Below, piece by piece: positions 17,581-26,396 of a stretch of DNA of 64,000 nucleotides. This DNA is from Granulosicoccus sp947495035 (GTDB lineage: Bacteria; Pseudomonadota; Gammaproteobacteria; Granulosicoccales; Granulosicoccaceae), in assembly GCF_050589605.1 (NCBI RefSeq), contig NZ_JBNGOO010000011.1; one strand, given 5' to 3'. Below the pieces are notes generated by a model. It searched no databases. It was given only the letters and a program-made list of their open reading frames with translations, and was not told the origin of the DNA. The translations under genes and the position numbers were made by a program. Every line of letters begins with the position of its first letter. Positions within the stretch are counted from its first letter, which is position 1.

Positions 17581-18540
17581 ATGACAACGATCGATGTTTT
17601 CAACGGGGATGCAGACGGCCTCTGTGCCCTGCACCAGCTGCGTCTGGCCGACCCACAGGACAATACGCTGATCACCGGCGTCAAACGGGATATCGCACTG
17701 GTCAGGCAGGTGCAGGCCAGTCCCGGTGACAGGGTCACCATTCTGGATATCTCGCTGGACAAGAATCGAGACGCGCTGGTCCAGGTGCTCGACGACGGTG
17801 CCATCGTGACGTACGCTGATCATCATTTTCCGGGCGACATCCCCCAGCATGCCAATCTGACCACGCATATCGACACGGCAGCCGAGACCTGCACCGGCCT
17901 GATCGTCAATCGACTGCTGGACAGCGCCTATCTGCCCTGGGCGGTCACCGCCGCCTTCGGCGACAATCTGTTGAGCACCGCCCGCGAGGCCGCCGCACCA
18001 CTGACCCTGTCGGCGACCGAACTGGAACAGTTGCAGACACTGGGCACACTGCTCAACTACAACGGCTATGGCTCCTCGCTGGAAGACCTGTATTTTCCGC
18101 CGGCCGATCTGTATCGCCGCCTGCAACCTCATGCCAACCCGTTCAGCTTCATCAATGACGACGAGGCCTTCCGGACTCTGGCGGACGGCTATGCCAGCGA
18201 TCATGCCCGCGCGCAAGCGATCCAGGCCGAGCGCAGCACCGAGCAAATCGCGATTTTCGTGTTCCCCGACGACCCCTTTGCCCGACGCATCAGCGGTGTC
18301 TATGCCAACGAACTGGCACAGGACAACCCCGGGCGAGCCCATGCCCTGCTCAGCGACCTCGGTGATGGCAGTTTTCTGGTCAGTGTCCGCGCGCCACTGG
18401 ACAACCGTAGCGGGGCCGATGATCTGTGCCGGCAATTCGAAACAGGCGGCGGACGCAAGGCAGCCGCAGGCATCAATCGCCTGCCAGCCAGCGAACTGGA
18501 GCGTTTTGCCAGCGCCATGCAGGATCAGTTCAAGGGCTAG
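17581..18540 (+). CDS. DHH/DHHA1-family phosphoesterase-like protein
   Basis: 319 aa. The DHH domain has VFNGDADGLCALHQLRLA, the second Asp region VTILDISLDKN and the name motif ADHHFPGD. The C-terminal DHHA1 domain ends FETGGGRKAAAGINRLP. The family cleaves phosphodiesters in short RNA or cyclic dinucleotides. Two features differ from NrnA-type enzymes: the first motif lacks the usual His-x-x-x-Asp (NGDADG instead), and the substrate-binding GGGH reads GGGR. It may therefore act on a different substrate. It starts 25 bases after pyrD and may be co-transcribed. Confidence 0.88.
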   Translation: MTTIDVFNGDADGLCALHQLRLADPQDNTLITGVKRDIALVRQVQASPGDRVTILDISLDKNRDALVQVLDDGAIVTYADHHFPGDIPQHANLTTHIDTAAETCTGLIVNRLLDSAYLPWAVTAAFGDNLLSTAREAAAPLTLSATELEQLQTLGTLLNYNGYGSSLEDLYFPPADLYRRLQPHANPFSFINDDEAFRTLADGYASDHARAQAIQAERSTEQIAIFVFPDDPFARRISGVYANELAQDNPGRAHALLSDLGDGSFLVSVRAPLDNRSGADDLCRQFETGGGRKAAAGINRLPASELERFASAMQDQFKG

Positions 18541-18554
18541 CCCCGATCAGCAGC

Positions 18555-18583
18555 GCGGGGCCTCCGGACACCACCGGGGCCCT
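18555..18583. terminator. GC-rich imperfect hairpin between convergent genes
   Basis: GGGGCCTCCGG-acacca-CCGGGGCCC can form a stem with one bulge in the gap between the DHH gene and the convergent deacetylase gene. No T-run follows. A terminator role is plausible but weakly supported. Confidence 0.3.
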
Positions 18584-18657
18584 GGCGCCTGAGCCGTTGA
18601 TGGACCGACCGACGGATGGCACCCGTGCCAGGCTCGCCGCCCCCTGCAGACGCCTGA

Positions 18658-19581
18658 CTACAGGCCCATCAGACCGCGCACATGCGCCGACGCACAGCGA
18701 CTCAGCGCAGGCAGGGAGTACCCCCCTTCCAGCATCGAGACTATGCGACCGTTGCAGTGCCGGTCAGCGATGTCCATCAGCTTGTTGGTGATCCACACAT
18801 AGTCATGGTCGAGCAGACAGATGCCCGCCAGGGGATCTTCCAGATGGGCATCGAAGCCTGCACTGATGAACAGCATCTCGGGCTTGTAGTCTTCCAGGGC
18901 CGGTAACCAGCTCTCCGTGATGGCATTCCTGAAGTCTGCGCTGTTGCAGCCTGCCTTCAGCGGCGTATTGACGCGCTGATGCCTGACGTTGTCCCGATAG
19001 CCTCCGGGATAGAACGGGTACTGGAACGAGGAGCAGAACAGGATGTTGGGATCACCATCGACGATGTCTTCGGTACCATTGCCGTGGTGCACATCGAAGT
19101 CGACGATGGCGACACGTTCCAGACCATATTGACGGATGGCATGGCGCGCTGCGATGGCGATATTGCCGAAGATGCAGAAGCCCATCGCCTGAATGCGCTC
19201 TGCGTGATGCCCGGGCGGACGCGTCAGACAGAAGGCGTTGCTGACCTTGCCGCTCATGACCTGATCAACCGCATGAATACCGCCCCCGGCTGCGCGCAGA
19301 CCGGCATCGAGCGTATGCACGTTCATGGAAGTATCCGCATCCAGACTGATCGAACCGCTGCTCGGCGCCTTGCGATGAATCAGATCGACATAGGCTTCGC
19401 TGTGCCCCAGCAACAGCTGCTCCCAGGTCGCCTTCGGCGCATCCGCATGCGTCAGATAATCGTAGACGTCCTGCTTTTTCAGTTGATCGGCAATCGCGTC
19501 GACTCGTTGCGGACACTCCGGGTGATCCGGGCTGATTTCGTGCATCACGCAATCGTGATGCGAGATCAAGGCGGTGGGCAT
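18658..19581 (-). CDS. Class II HDAC-like deacetylase
   Basis: 307-aa zinc-dependent deacetylase of the histone-deacetylase/acetylpolyamine amidohydrolase superfamily. Active-site motifs are intact: HEISPDHPECPQRVDAI, FCLTRPPGHHAERIQAMGFC (charge-relay His pair), IVDFDVHHGNGTEDIVDGDP (Zn ligands Asp and His) and FISAGFDAHLEDPLAG (third Zn ligand). The ATG at 19581 is preceded by a strong SD (GGAGGA). It is head-to-head with the Pat-type acetyltransferase, 125 bases apart, suggesting that the two act on the same acetylation marks. Confidence 0.93.
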   Translation of the reverse strand: MPTALISHHDCVMHEISPDHPECPQRVDAIADQLKKQDVYDYLTHADAPKATWEQLLLGHSEAYVDLIHRKAPSSGSISLDADTSMNVHTLDAGLRAAGGGIHAVDQVMSGKVSNAFCLTRPPGHHAERIQAMGFCIFGNIAIAARHAIRQYGLERVAIVDFDVHHGNGTEDIVDGDPNILFCSSFQYPFYPGGYRDNVRHQRVNTPLKAGCNSADFRNAITESWLPALEDYKPEMLFISAGFDAHLEDPLAGICLLDHDYVWITNKLMDIADRHCNGRIVSMLEGGYSLPALSRCASAHVRGLMGL

Positions 19582-19706
19582 TGCTCCTCCATGCATTCGT
19601 GCAGTCTGTGGTGACAAGGACAGTATGCACCTGTCGCAGCAGGGATAACACCCATGCCGGAGCTGCAGGCATGCTCAATTGCAACGCCCTGAGGTACCAT
19701 CAAGGC

Positions 19707-22370
19707 ATGTCGACTCTTCACCTTGACAAGATCCTCAATCCGGCTTCGATCGTTGTCATCGGGGCCAGCGGGCGTGAGGAATCACCGGGCTTCAAGCTGA
19801 CTCGCAACATCGTCGAGGGCAGTTACAAGGGTACGCTGTACCTGGTCAACCCGCGTTACAAGGAGGTTCTGGGACTTCGTTGCCACCGGTCGGTTGCCGC
19901 TCTCGACGCTGTGCCGGACATGGCTCTGATACTGACGCCACCGCGCCTCCTGCGCCGCGCCCTGGTGCAGTGTTCCCGCAAGGGTATCCGGGTGGCCATG
20001 GTCATGTCAGGCGTGGAAGACAGCGCTGCCATGCATCGCTATGCCCAGCGCCTGAACATGCGCATCATGGGTCCCTGGTGTGCCGGCCTCATTCGCCCCC
20101 CCATCGGACTCAACGCCACCTACAGTCAGAACCGCATCGAGAAAGGCTCTCTGGCGATTCTGACGCAGTCGGCGGCACTGGGTTCTGCGATGCTCGACTG
20201 GGCAGAAACCAGCGGTGTGGGTTTCTCCGCCCTGCTCTCCACGGGCGAGGAGACCGACATCTCCCTGTCCGACATGCTGGATCTGCTGGCCGAGGACTGG
20301 CAGACCAAGGCCATCATCGTCTATGTCGATCGCGTTCCTCCCAGCCGCAGCTTTCTGAGCGCACTGAGCGCTACTGCGCGGCTCAAGCCTGTCGTGCTGA
20401 TGCGCTCGGCCCATGAAGGCGTTGCCCATTGCGATGCACTGACTCGCACCGGCGAAGTGTATTCATCCGACAGTACCTTTCAGGCAGCACTCAACCGCGC
20501 AGGGGTGGTTCGCATCCGGACCTTTCACAACCTGTTTGCCGCGGCTCGAACGCTCGCGACCGGCATCCGCGTCAAGGGCAAGCGACTGGGAATCGTCAGC
20601 AATGCCTCGGCGCCGGCGATGATCGCCGTGGATCGCATGAATCTGAAGCATTTCGAGCTGCCGATCATGGACAAGGCCACGCAGAAGACACTGACCAAGG
20701 CTCTCGCAGGCAGTTGCAGTGGTTCCAATCCGGTGGTGCTGCGCAGTCACGAAAGGCTGATCGAGCACTACCGGAAAACCATCGACATCATGCGCGCGAT
20801 GGACAACATCGATGCCGTACTGGTCTTCTTCGTTCCCGACTGGCGCAATGATCCCAAGGCGGTGGCAGAGGCCATCAAGCAGGCACGGCCCGGCCAGAAA
20901 CCCTTGCTGGCCTGCTGGATGGGGGATGCCAGTGTGCAGGAGTCCAGAGATCTGCTCGGCAACGCCGGCGTGCCCACTTTCCGCACGCCCGAAGGTGCTG
21001 TCGACGGCTTCGACTTCCTGCACCGCTATCTGGTCAGCCAGCAACAACTGCTGCAATTACCGAACCCGGCCTCGCGCAAGACCCGCGCTCTGCTGCCTCC
21101 GGCCCGCGGGCTGATCGAGACCGAGGTGGCTGCCGGACAACGCGTGCTGGGTCCCCAGAAAACGCGTGCATTGATGAAGTATCTGGATATACCGGTGTTG
21201 CCCGCGGAACGGGCAGAGACACCCGACGAGGCGGTGGCAGCCGCCTCCCGTATCGGTTATCCGGTTGTCATGAAACTGGTCTCGCCCAATATCAGCTACA
21301 AGGCTGCCATCGTGCGGACCCAGCTGGACATTCGTGACGAACAGGCCGTGCGCAATGCCTGGGACAAGATCGAATCACGCCTGCGTGAACGCCGACCGGA
21401 AGCCGAATTCCGGGGTGTCCTGCTCGAGCCCATGCACGCACCGGAAAATGCCAGGCATCTGGCCATATCGATTTCACGGGATCCGAGTTTCGGCCCGGTC
21501 ATCTCGATTGGCGTCGGTGGTGATCTGACGGCACTGGTCAATCAGCGGGCCGTGCAGCTGCCACCACTCAACCGCTTTCTGATCGACGAATTGCTCCAGT
21601 GCCGTGAAGTACAGACCTACATGGGCTCCTTCAGACACAGCAAGGCCATCAGCACCAGACCCGTCGCTCATGTACTGCGTCAATTGTCCGAGCTGGCCTG
21701 CGAACTGCCGGATGTGTTCTCCGTGGACATCAATCCACTGGTGGTCAGCGATTCAGGGGCTTTTGCCATGGACATCCAGGTTGTGCTGGAACGCACCCGG
21801 GCCAACAAGCGCTACGCACACCTGGCCATTCATCCGTATCCCTGGCAATGGGTACGCGATGTCAGCCTGAAGAACGACATAAAAGTGCAACTGCGGCCCA
21901 TCCGACCCGAGGATGCAGAGTCGATACAGTCGCTGGTTCGTGACATGTCACCGGAATCGCGTTACTTCCGCTTCATGCACACCATCAATGAACTCTCACC
22001 CTTCATGGCTGCCCAGTTCACCAAACTCGACTACGACCGGCAAATGGCATTCGCCGCCACCGACAAGGACGACAAGGTTGTCGGCGCCTGTCGCTACATG
22101 ATGAGCAACGATCGCCTGACCGGTGACTTCGGCATTTCCATCAGTGAGGACTGGAAGGGCTGCGGTCTGGCCACCGCGTTGATGAAACTGCTGATGGAAC
22201 ATGCCGCAGCCCAGGGATTGCAGACGCTGCACGGTGATGTCCTGCGATCAAACCGCCCGATGCAACACCTCATGCAGTCCCTGGGGTTCGCCAGCAAGCG
22301 AAATCCGGACGACCCGGAAGTCCTGTGGTACGAATACACGCTCAACGATCCTGCTGAAACGCACGCATGA
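19707..22370 (+). CDS. Pat-type protein lysine acetyltransferase (NDP-forming acyl-CoA synthetase-like + GNAT)
   Basis: 887 aa. A CoA-binding Rossmann domain opens the protein (NPASIVVIGASGREESPGFK). Succinyl-CoA-ligase-like flavodoxin domains follow to ~460, then an ATP-grasp part (GPQKTRALMKYLDIPVLP, then GYPVVMKLVSPNISYKA). A C-terminal GNAT domain covers ~725-885 (LRPIRPEDAESIQSLVRDMS, acetyl-CoA loop in DWKGCGLATALMKLL). This is the layout of Salmonella/E. coli Pat (PatZ), which acetylates and switches off acetyl-CoA synthetase. The start at 19707 is chosen by the CoA-domain boundary; ATGs at 19581 and 19671 are less likely. It overlaps the next gene by four bases. Confidence 0.93.
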   Translation: MSTLHLDKILNPASIVVIGASGREESPGFKLTRNIVEGSYKGTLYLVNPRYKEVLGLRCHRSVAALDAVPDMALILTPPRLLRRALVQCSRKGIRVAMVMSGVEDSAAMHRYAQRLNMRIMGPWCAGLIRPPIGLNATYSQNRIEKGSLAILTQSAALGSAMLDWAETSGVGFSALLSTGEETDISLSDMLDLLAEDWQTKAIIVYVDRVPPSRSFLSALSATARLKPVVLMRSAHEGVAHCDALTRTGEVYSSDSTFQAALNRAGVVRIRTFHNLFAAARTLATGIRVKGKRLGIVSNASAPAMIAVDRMNLKHFELPIMDKATQKTLTKALAGSCSGSNPVVLRSHERLIEHYRKTIDIMRAMDNIDAVLVFFVPDWRNDPKAVAEAIKQARPGQKPLLACWMGDASVQESRDLLGNAGVPTFRTPEGAVDGFDFLHRYLVSQQQLLQLPNPASRKTRALLPPARGLIETEVAAGQRVLGPQKTRALMKYLDIPVLPAERAETPDEAVAAASRIGYPVVMKLVSPNISYKAAIVRTQLDIRDEQAVRNAWDKIESRLRERRPEAEFRGVLLEPMHAPENARHLAISISRDPSFGPVISIGVGGDLTALVNQRAVQLPPLNRFLIDELLQCREVQTYMGSFRHSKAISTRPVAHVLRQLSELACELPDVFSVDINPLVVSDSGAFAMDIQVVLERTRANKRYAHLAIHPYPWQWVRDVSLKNDIKVQLRPIRPEDAESIQSLVRDMSPESRYFRFMHTINELSPFMAAQFTKLDYDRQMAFAATDKDDKVVGACRYMMSNDRLTGDFGISISEDWKGCGLATALMKLLMEHAAAQGLQTLHGDVLRSNRPMQHLMQSLGFASKRNPDDPEVLWYEYTLNDPAETHA

Positions 22371-23239
22371 GACCTCGACTGGAATCCCTCTCGCTCACCA
22401 TCGATGGTCAGACGATTTCGGGCATACGGCAACGTGACCGGACCATCGAGCAGCCGCCACGCCTGCTGTGTCTGCATGGCTGGCTGGACAATGCCAACAG
22501 CTTCGTGCCGATGATGCCGTTCCTGCCGGCATTCGATCTGGTCGCCATCGACCTGCCCGGCCACGGCTACAGCGATGCGCTGCCACAGGGTTACGCCATG
22601 CACGAACTCTATTATCAGGTGACTCGCGTCATCGAGGCGCTCGGCTGGTCGGACTGCCATGTGGTCGGACACTCACTGGGCGGTGGCATCGCACCAATGC
22701 TGGCAGTCGCCAGCCCGGATTCTGTGCAGAGCCTGACCATGATCGAATCGACCGGCCCACTGAGCGAAGCTGCCGAGGAGCTGCCAGCCCGCATGCTCAA
22801 GGCCTTGCAGCACAGGAAGGATGCAGCGCGCTTCCAGTCTCGCCTGTTTACAAGCAAGGAGGAAGCGATTGCCGCCCGATTGAAAGCGGCCAGAATGGCG
22901 AACTCATCCGCCCGCCTCATCATCGACCGGCAGCTGAGCAGAACCGAGGAGGGTTATCGCTGGCGTTTCGATCCACGCTGGCGCTTCGCCTCGGCTCAGT
23001 ACCTGACCGAAGCACAGGTGAAGGCGATTCTGGGTGCCATCCAATGCCGGACTCTGACCATTGTGGCCGATGACGGATTTCTGACTCGTCGTGCGGAAAC
23101 CTCTTCCCGCCTGGATTGCCTGCAACACCATCAGAACATCCGACTACCGGGTCATCACCATCTGCACATGGATACACCGGAACCTGTCGCGGCAGCCATC
23201 AACCGCTTCCTGGGCGCAATGCCCGATTTGGGTAGTTGA
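22367..23239 (+). CDS. Alpha/beta-fold hydrolase
   Basis: 290 aa with the full hydrolase set: oxyanion region LLCLHGWLDNANSF, nucleophile elbow VVGHSLGGGIAP (Ser), an acid residue near IVADDGFLTRRAE and catalytic His in RLPGHHHLHMDTPEP. It resembles the Mest/epoxide-hydrolase-like serine hydrolases. No signal peptide. The ATG overlaps the pat-type gene stop (ATGA), so the two are translationally coupled. The substrate is unknown. Confidence 0.9.
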   Translation: MRPRLESLSLTIDGQTISGIRQRDRTIEQPPRLLCLHGWLDNANSFVPMMPFLPAFDLVAIDLPGHGYSDALPQGYAMHELYYQVTRVIEALGWSDCHVVGHSLGGGIAPMLAVASPDSVQSLTMIESTGPLSEAAEELPARMLKALQHRKDAARFQSRLFTSKEEAIAARLKAARMANSSARLIIDRQLSRTEEGYRWRFDPRWRFASAQYLTEAQVKAILGAIQCRTLTIVADDGFLTRRAETSSRLDCLQHHQNIRLPGHHHLHMDTPEPVAAAINRFLGAMPDLGS

Positions 23240-23291
23240 AGCGCTTTCCGGCACCGTGATAGCCTCGCGAATCCACACAAGGAATACGAGC

Positions 23292-23789
23292 ATGAATCCG
23301 ACTGTCATCAAGTCCGGCTTACTGGCTTCTGTACTCGCCATCAGTGGTTGCGCCAGTCTGAGCCCGCCCGTGCGTCCGGACTACACCGGAGCCGACCAGG
23401 TCAATACGGCTGAAGCCTCCCAACTCGTGGGTGTCTGGCGAATCACCCCGCTCAACCCCTACCCGGATGCCGAGCCTCAGGAGACGACCATCGAATACCT
23501 GGCAGATGGCACCGTGGTGGGAGAATCGATTCCCGGGGGAGAGTCGGCCGCCGTGCTCGGTGATGCCCGTTTCACATTCCGCGGCACCTGGTCACTGGAG
23601 GGCGACACTGTCGTGCACGAAGACGTTCAGATGTCGACCACCGGCGGCAATGCCATGGCTTCCATGATGACCAGACTGATCGGCAGTCGCCAGGATATCT
23701 CGGGCTCCGCCAATATCTACGAACTCACTGCCGATCGCATCGTCATGGTCGGTGATGACGGCAATGCGACGGAATACGTGCGGCAATGA
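23292..23789 (+). CDS. Putative lipoprotein, unknown function
   Basis: 165 aa with a lipoprotein signal: KSGLLASVLAISGCASLSPP, lipobox ISGC, Cys at residue 20. Position +2 is Ala, which favours the outer membrane. The mature part is a small beta-rich domain (VGVWRITPLNPYP, IEYLADGTVVGES, RFTFRGTWSLEGDTVVHEDV) that looks like a lipocalin-like fold. It lies 52 bases after the hydrolase gene and may be its co-transcribed last member. I do not recognise the family. Confidence 0.75.
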   Translation: MNPTVIKSGLLASVLAISGCASLSPPVRPDYTGADQVNTAEASQLVGVWRITPLNPYPDAEPQETTIEYLADGTVVGESIPGGESAAVLGDARFTFRGTWSLEGDTVVHEDVQMSTTGGNAMASMMTRLIGSRQDISGSANIYELTADRIVMVGDDGNATEYVRQ

Positions 23790-23828
23790 ACTTGCCGCAC
23801 GTAGCCGTCTTCAGACTGGTGTCTGCAC

Positions 23829-24653
23829 CTATTCTTCGAACTCGCTGATCTGTGTCGGTGCGTCCGGAAAGATGATTTCCACTCGGCGATTTTCCTGACG
23901 CCCTGCCGCTGTGGCATTACTGGCAACGGGTAACGCTTCCCCGAATCCCTGCGTGGTAATGCGCGAGGCAGAGACGCCTTGCTCGATCAAGGCCTGGCGC
24001 ACGGCAAAGGCGCGTGATCGAGACAGGTCGAGGTTGTAGTCATCATCGCCCATGCTGTCGGTATGACCTTCTATCACGGCCTGGCGATCCGGAAATTCGC
24101 GCATGAAGGAGGCGATCTTGCCGATGTTGCGGGAAGCACCGGGGGCCAGTGTTGCTTCATTGATGTCGAACAGCACATCACCCAGAGTCAGCACCATGCC
24201 ACGCTCGGTCTTTTCCGCCTGCAGGGCTGCCATCTGTCGCTGCAGCTCGCTCGCTTCCTGTCGCGCCTTCAACAACTCGGCCTCACGCAAATCGAGGGTC
24301 AGGCTGCGACGTTCCAGGGCCATGTCCTCCAGTTCGCGATCGGTTTCGTTACTCTTGGCGATCAGCTGAGCGATGCGGACCCGCTGCGTCGTCAGGTAGG
24401 AATAATGCTCGACACTGCTTGAGTCTTCATCCTTGCGCCAGCGCGTATCAGCCACATTCAGCGCATCACGCGCCAGATCCAGCTCTTCCGGGGCATGCTT
24501 GACCACCGTGACATCTTCTGCGGCCTGCTCGTAGGCCTGGCGAGCCTGTTCGAGTCTGTCGTTCTGTTTGGGAGCACTGCTGCAGGCCACCAGGGCGATG
24601 GAAATCAGTGAGGCTGACAGGGCGGGACGCAGGTTTCGGTTGCTGATCATCAC
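23829..24653 (-). CDS. OmpA-family lipoprotein with DUF4398 domain
   Basis: 274 aa. Lipobox SIALVACSS with Cys at ~24; DUF4398-type helical region (RLEQARQAYEQAAEDVTVVK... LDLARDALNVAD) and coiled coil to ~160; then an OmpA-C peptidoglycan-binding domain (DVLFDINEATLAPGASRNIG, VIEGHTDSMGDDDYNLDLSR, GFGEALPVASN, ENRRVEIIF). It would anchor the outer membrane to peptidoglycan. Coupled to the upstream DUF4398 lipoprotein by an ATGA overlap. Confidence 0.92.
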   Translation of the reverse strand: MMISNRNLRPALSASLISIALVACSSAPKQNDRLEQARQAYEQAAEDVTVVKHAPEELDLARDALNVADTRWRKDEDSSSVEHYSYLTTQRVRIAQLIAKSNETDRELEDMALERRSLTLDLREAELLKARQEASELQRQMAALQAEKTERGMVLTLGDVLFDINEATLAPGASRNIGKIASFMREFPDRQAVIEGHTDSMGDDDYNLDLSRSRAFAVRQALIEQGVSASRITTQGFGEALPVASNATAAGRQENRRVEIIFPDAPTQISEFEE

Positions 24654-25033
24654 TGGACGGCTCCGGTAGAGGTACGAGTCGCTTCATCGCGAATCATCTT
24701 GATGTTGTCTTTGGCTTCCTGCAGGGCCAGGCGCGATTTCTCGGCTTCGGCTGTTGCCCGGGCCAGTTCGGCATCGGCTCGGGCCTGCTCGGTCAGGCGC
24801 TGTGCACGTGCGTATTTCTTCTTGGCCATCGCGGCATCGGCGGAGGCTTTCTTCTCCCGCGCGATACGCAACTCGATGGGAGCGTATTCGCGCGCACCAG
24901 AGGTTTCCGCGCTCTGCAAGGCAGAGTCTGCCAATGCCAGTTCGGATACGGGCTTGGGCGCCTTGCTGCCACAAGCACTCAGGGACGCGGCCACGATAGC
25001 CAACGCGCTGAATCGAATGATAGTCTGCTTCAT
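24650..25033 (-). CDS. DUF4398 lipoprotein
   Basis: 127 aa. Signal and lipobox: RFSALAIVAASLSACGSKAP (Cys at 21). The mature part is a single long helical hairpin (ELALADSALQSAETSGA... ARAQRLTEQARADAELARAT) rich in Ala, Glu, Arg and Lys, typical of DUF4398. The same domain begins the OmpA-like protein encoded next, which suggests the two interact or arose by duplication. Probably an envelope structural protein. Confidence 0.85.
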   Translation of the reverse strand: MKQTIIRFSALAIVAASLSACGSKAPKPVSELALADSALQSAETSGAREYAPIELRIAREKKASADAAMAKKKYARAQRLTEQARADAELARATAEAEKSRLALQEAKDNIKMIRDEATRTSTGAVQ

Positions 25034-25151
25034 GTTACGTCTCTGTCTGAAAGGCTTGACAGAGGTAACGACCGCAGAGGCCCGGAGGTTAGCCGAGCCG
25101 GGTTACCAAAAATATATAATGGGCCTGGCCGGCGACAACTCGATCACAGAA

Positions 25152-26396
25152 TCAACTTCTTTGCAGTGCAGTGAAGAGGTCCTGATGACGAATCAGCCCG
25201 CAGGGCCTGCCATCACCATCCTGAACCAGAATCGGTCGCGAACTGCTGGCTGCCAGTTGCAGCAGTTCTCTGATCGGGGTGCCGGGACTGACGCTGTGTG
25301 CGACGTGGACATCATGGCTTCCTGCCAGACTCCCGGAAGGCCTTTGCGACGTGCTTGCCGGCTCGCTCGCCATCCGGCTCTGCGGATGGTCGCCGTCGGC
25401 TTCTCGTGGCTGCACCGTCACCGTCTCGCCGGACAATACAAGCTGCGGCACGCCGTCACCATTCCAGCGAACAAGGATATCGGACTCGGCATGCCGGAAA
25501 TCATCGCCATCCTGCTCCAGCGGTTGCATCACTGCCATTGCACTGAGAACCGACAGCGGATTGATGTTGGCCACAAACCGACTGACGTAGTCATTCTCCG
25601 GGGAGAACACGATGTCGTCGGCGGTGCCTGTCTGCACGATGCGCCCGCCATCCATGATGCTGATCTGGTTGCCCAGTTTCAGTGCTTCATCCAGGTCATG
25701 ACTGACGAACAGAATGGTTTTCTTCAATCGACTCTGCAAGGTCAGCAATTCATCCTGCAGATGTTCCCGGATCAACGGGTCCAGAGCCGAAAAGGGCTCA
25801 TCCATCAGCAGGATGTCGGCATCGGTGGCAAAGGCACGCGCCAGTCCGACACGCTGTTGCATGCCACCGGAGAGCGTGTGAATCGGTTTGTCGGCCCAGG
25901 CCTCGAGCCCGACCAGCTCCAGTTGCTGATCCACGCTGCGCTGGATATCCTGGCGCGACTCACCACGAACGGACAGCCCGAAACCGATGTTCTCCCTGAC
26001 CGTGGCCCAGGGCAACAGAGCGAACTGCTGAAACACCATGGCCAGACTGTTGCGCCGCAGGGTACGCAGGGATTTGCCGGTGCAGGTGGAGACATTGACC
26101 ACACCGGCGCGAGTCGAGACTTCCAGCGTGCCGCGTGTCACGGTGTTGAGTCCGTTGACGCAACGCAGCAATGACGACTTGCCGGAACCGGACAAGCCCA
26201 TCAGCACCGAAATGGAGCCTGTCGGCACCTCCAGTGAGGCATTCGCCACCCCCAGAACCGCACCGCTCTGTTCGAGGATCTCCTCGCGAGTCTGACCGGC
26301 ATCCAGCAGTTGCAGCGCCTGCGCCTGTTGCCGAGCGTTGCCGAACAGCACATCGACATGCTGCATGCTGACTGCAATATCCGTGGCGTGATTCAT
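25152..26396 (-). CDS. choV: Choline/betaine ABC transporter ATP-binding protein
   Basis: 414-aa ATPase of the ProV/OpuA type. Walker A is LMGLSGSGKSSLLRCVNGLN, the signature is LSGGMQQRVGLARA, Walker B is DILLMDEPFSALDP and the switch His is in FVSHDLDEALKL. A ~130-residue C-terminal extension ends in a single CBS-like half (RPILVQDGDGRPCGLIRHQD), shorter than the tandem CBS of ProV. The reading frame stays open far upstream across the permease gene, but the real start is the ATG at 26396 (NHATDIAVSMQHVDVLFG), overlapping the permease stop by four bases. Confidence 0.93.
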   Translation of the reverse strand: MNHATDIAVSMQHVDVLFGNARQQAQALQLLDAGQTREEILEQSGAVLGVANASLEVPTGSISVLMGLSGSGKSSLLRCVNGLNTVTRGTLEVSTRAGVVNVSTCTGKSLRTLRRNSLAMVFQQFALLPWATVRENIGFGLSVRGESRQDIQRSVDQQLELVGLEAWADKPIHTLSGGMQQRVGLARAFATDADILLMDEPFSALDPLIREHLQDELLTLQSRLKKTILFVSHDLDEALKLGNQISIMDGGRIVQTGTADDIVFSPENDYVSRFVANINPLSVLSAMAVMQPLEQDGDDFRHAESDILVRWNGDGVPQLVLSGETVTVQPREADGDHPQSRMASEPASTSQRPSGSLAGSHDVHVAHSVSPGTPIRELLQLAASSSRPILVQDGDGRPCGLIRHQDLFTALQRS

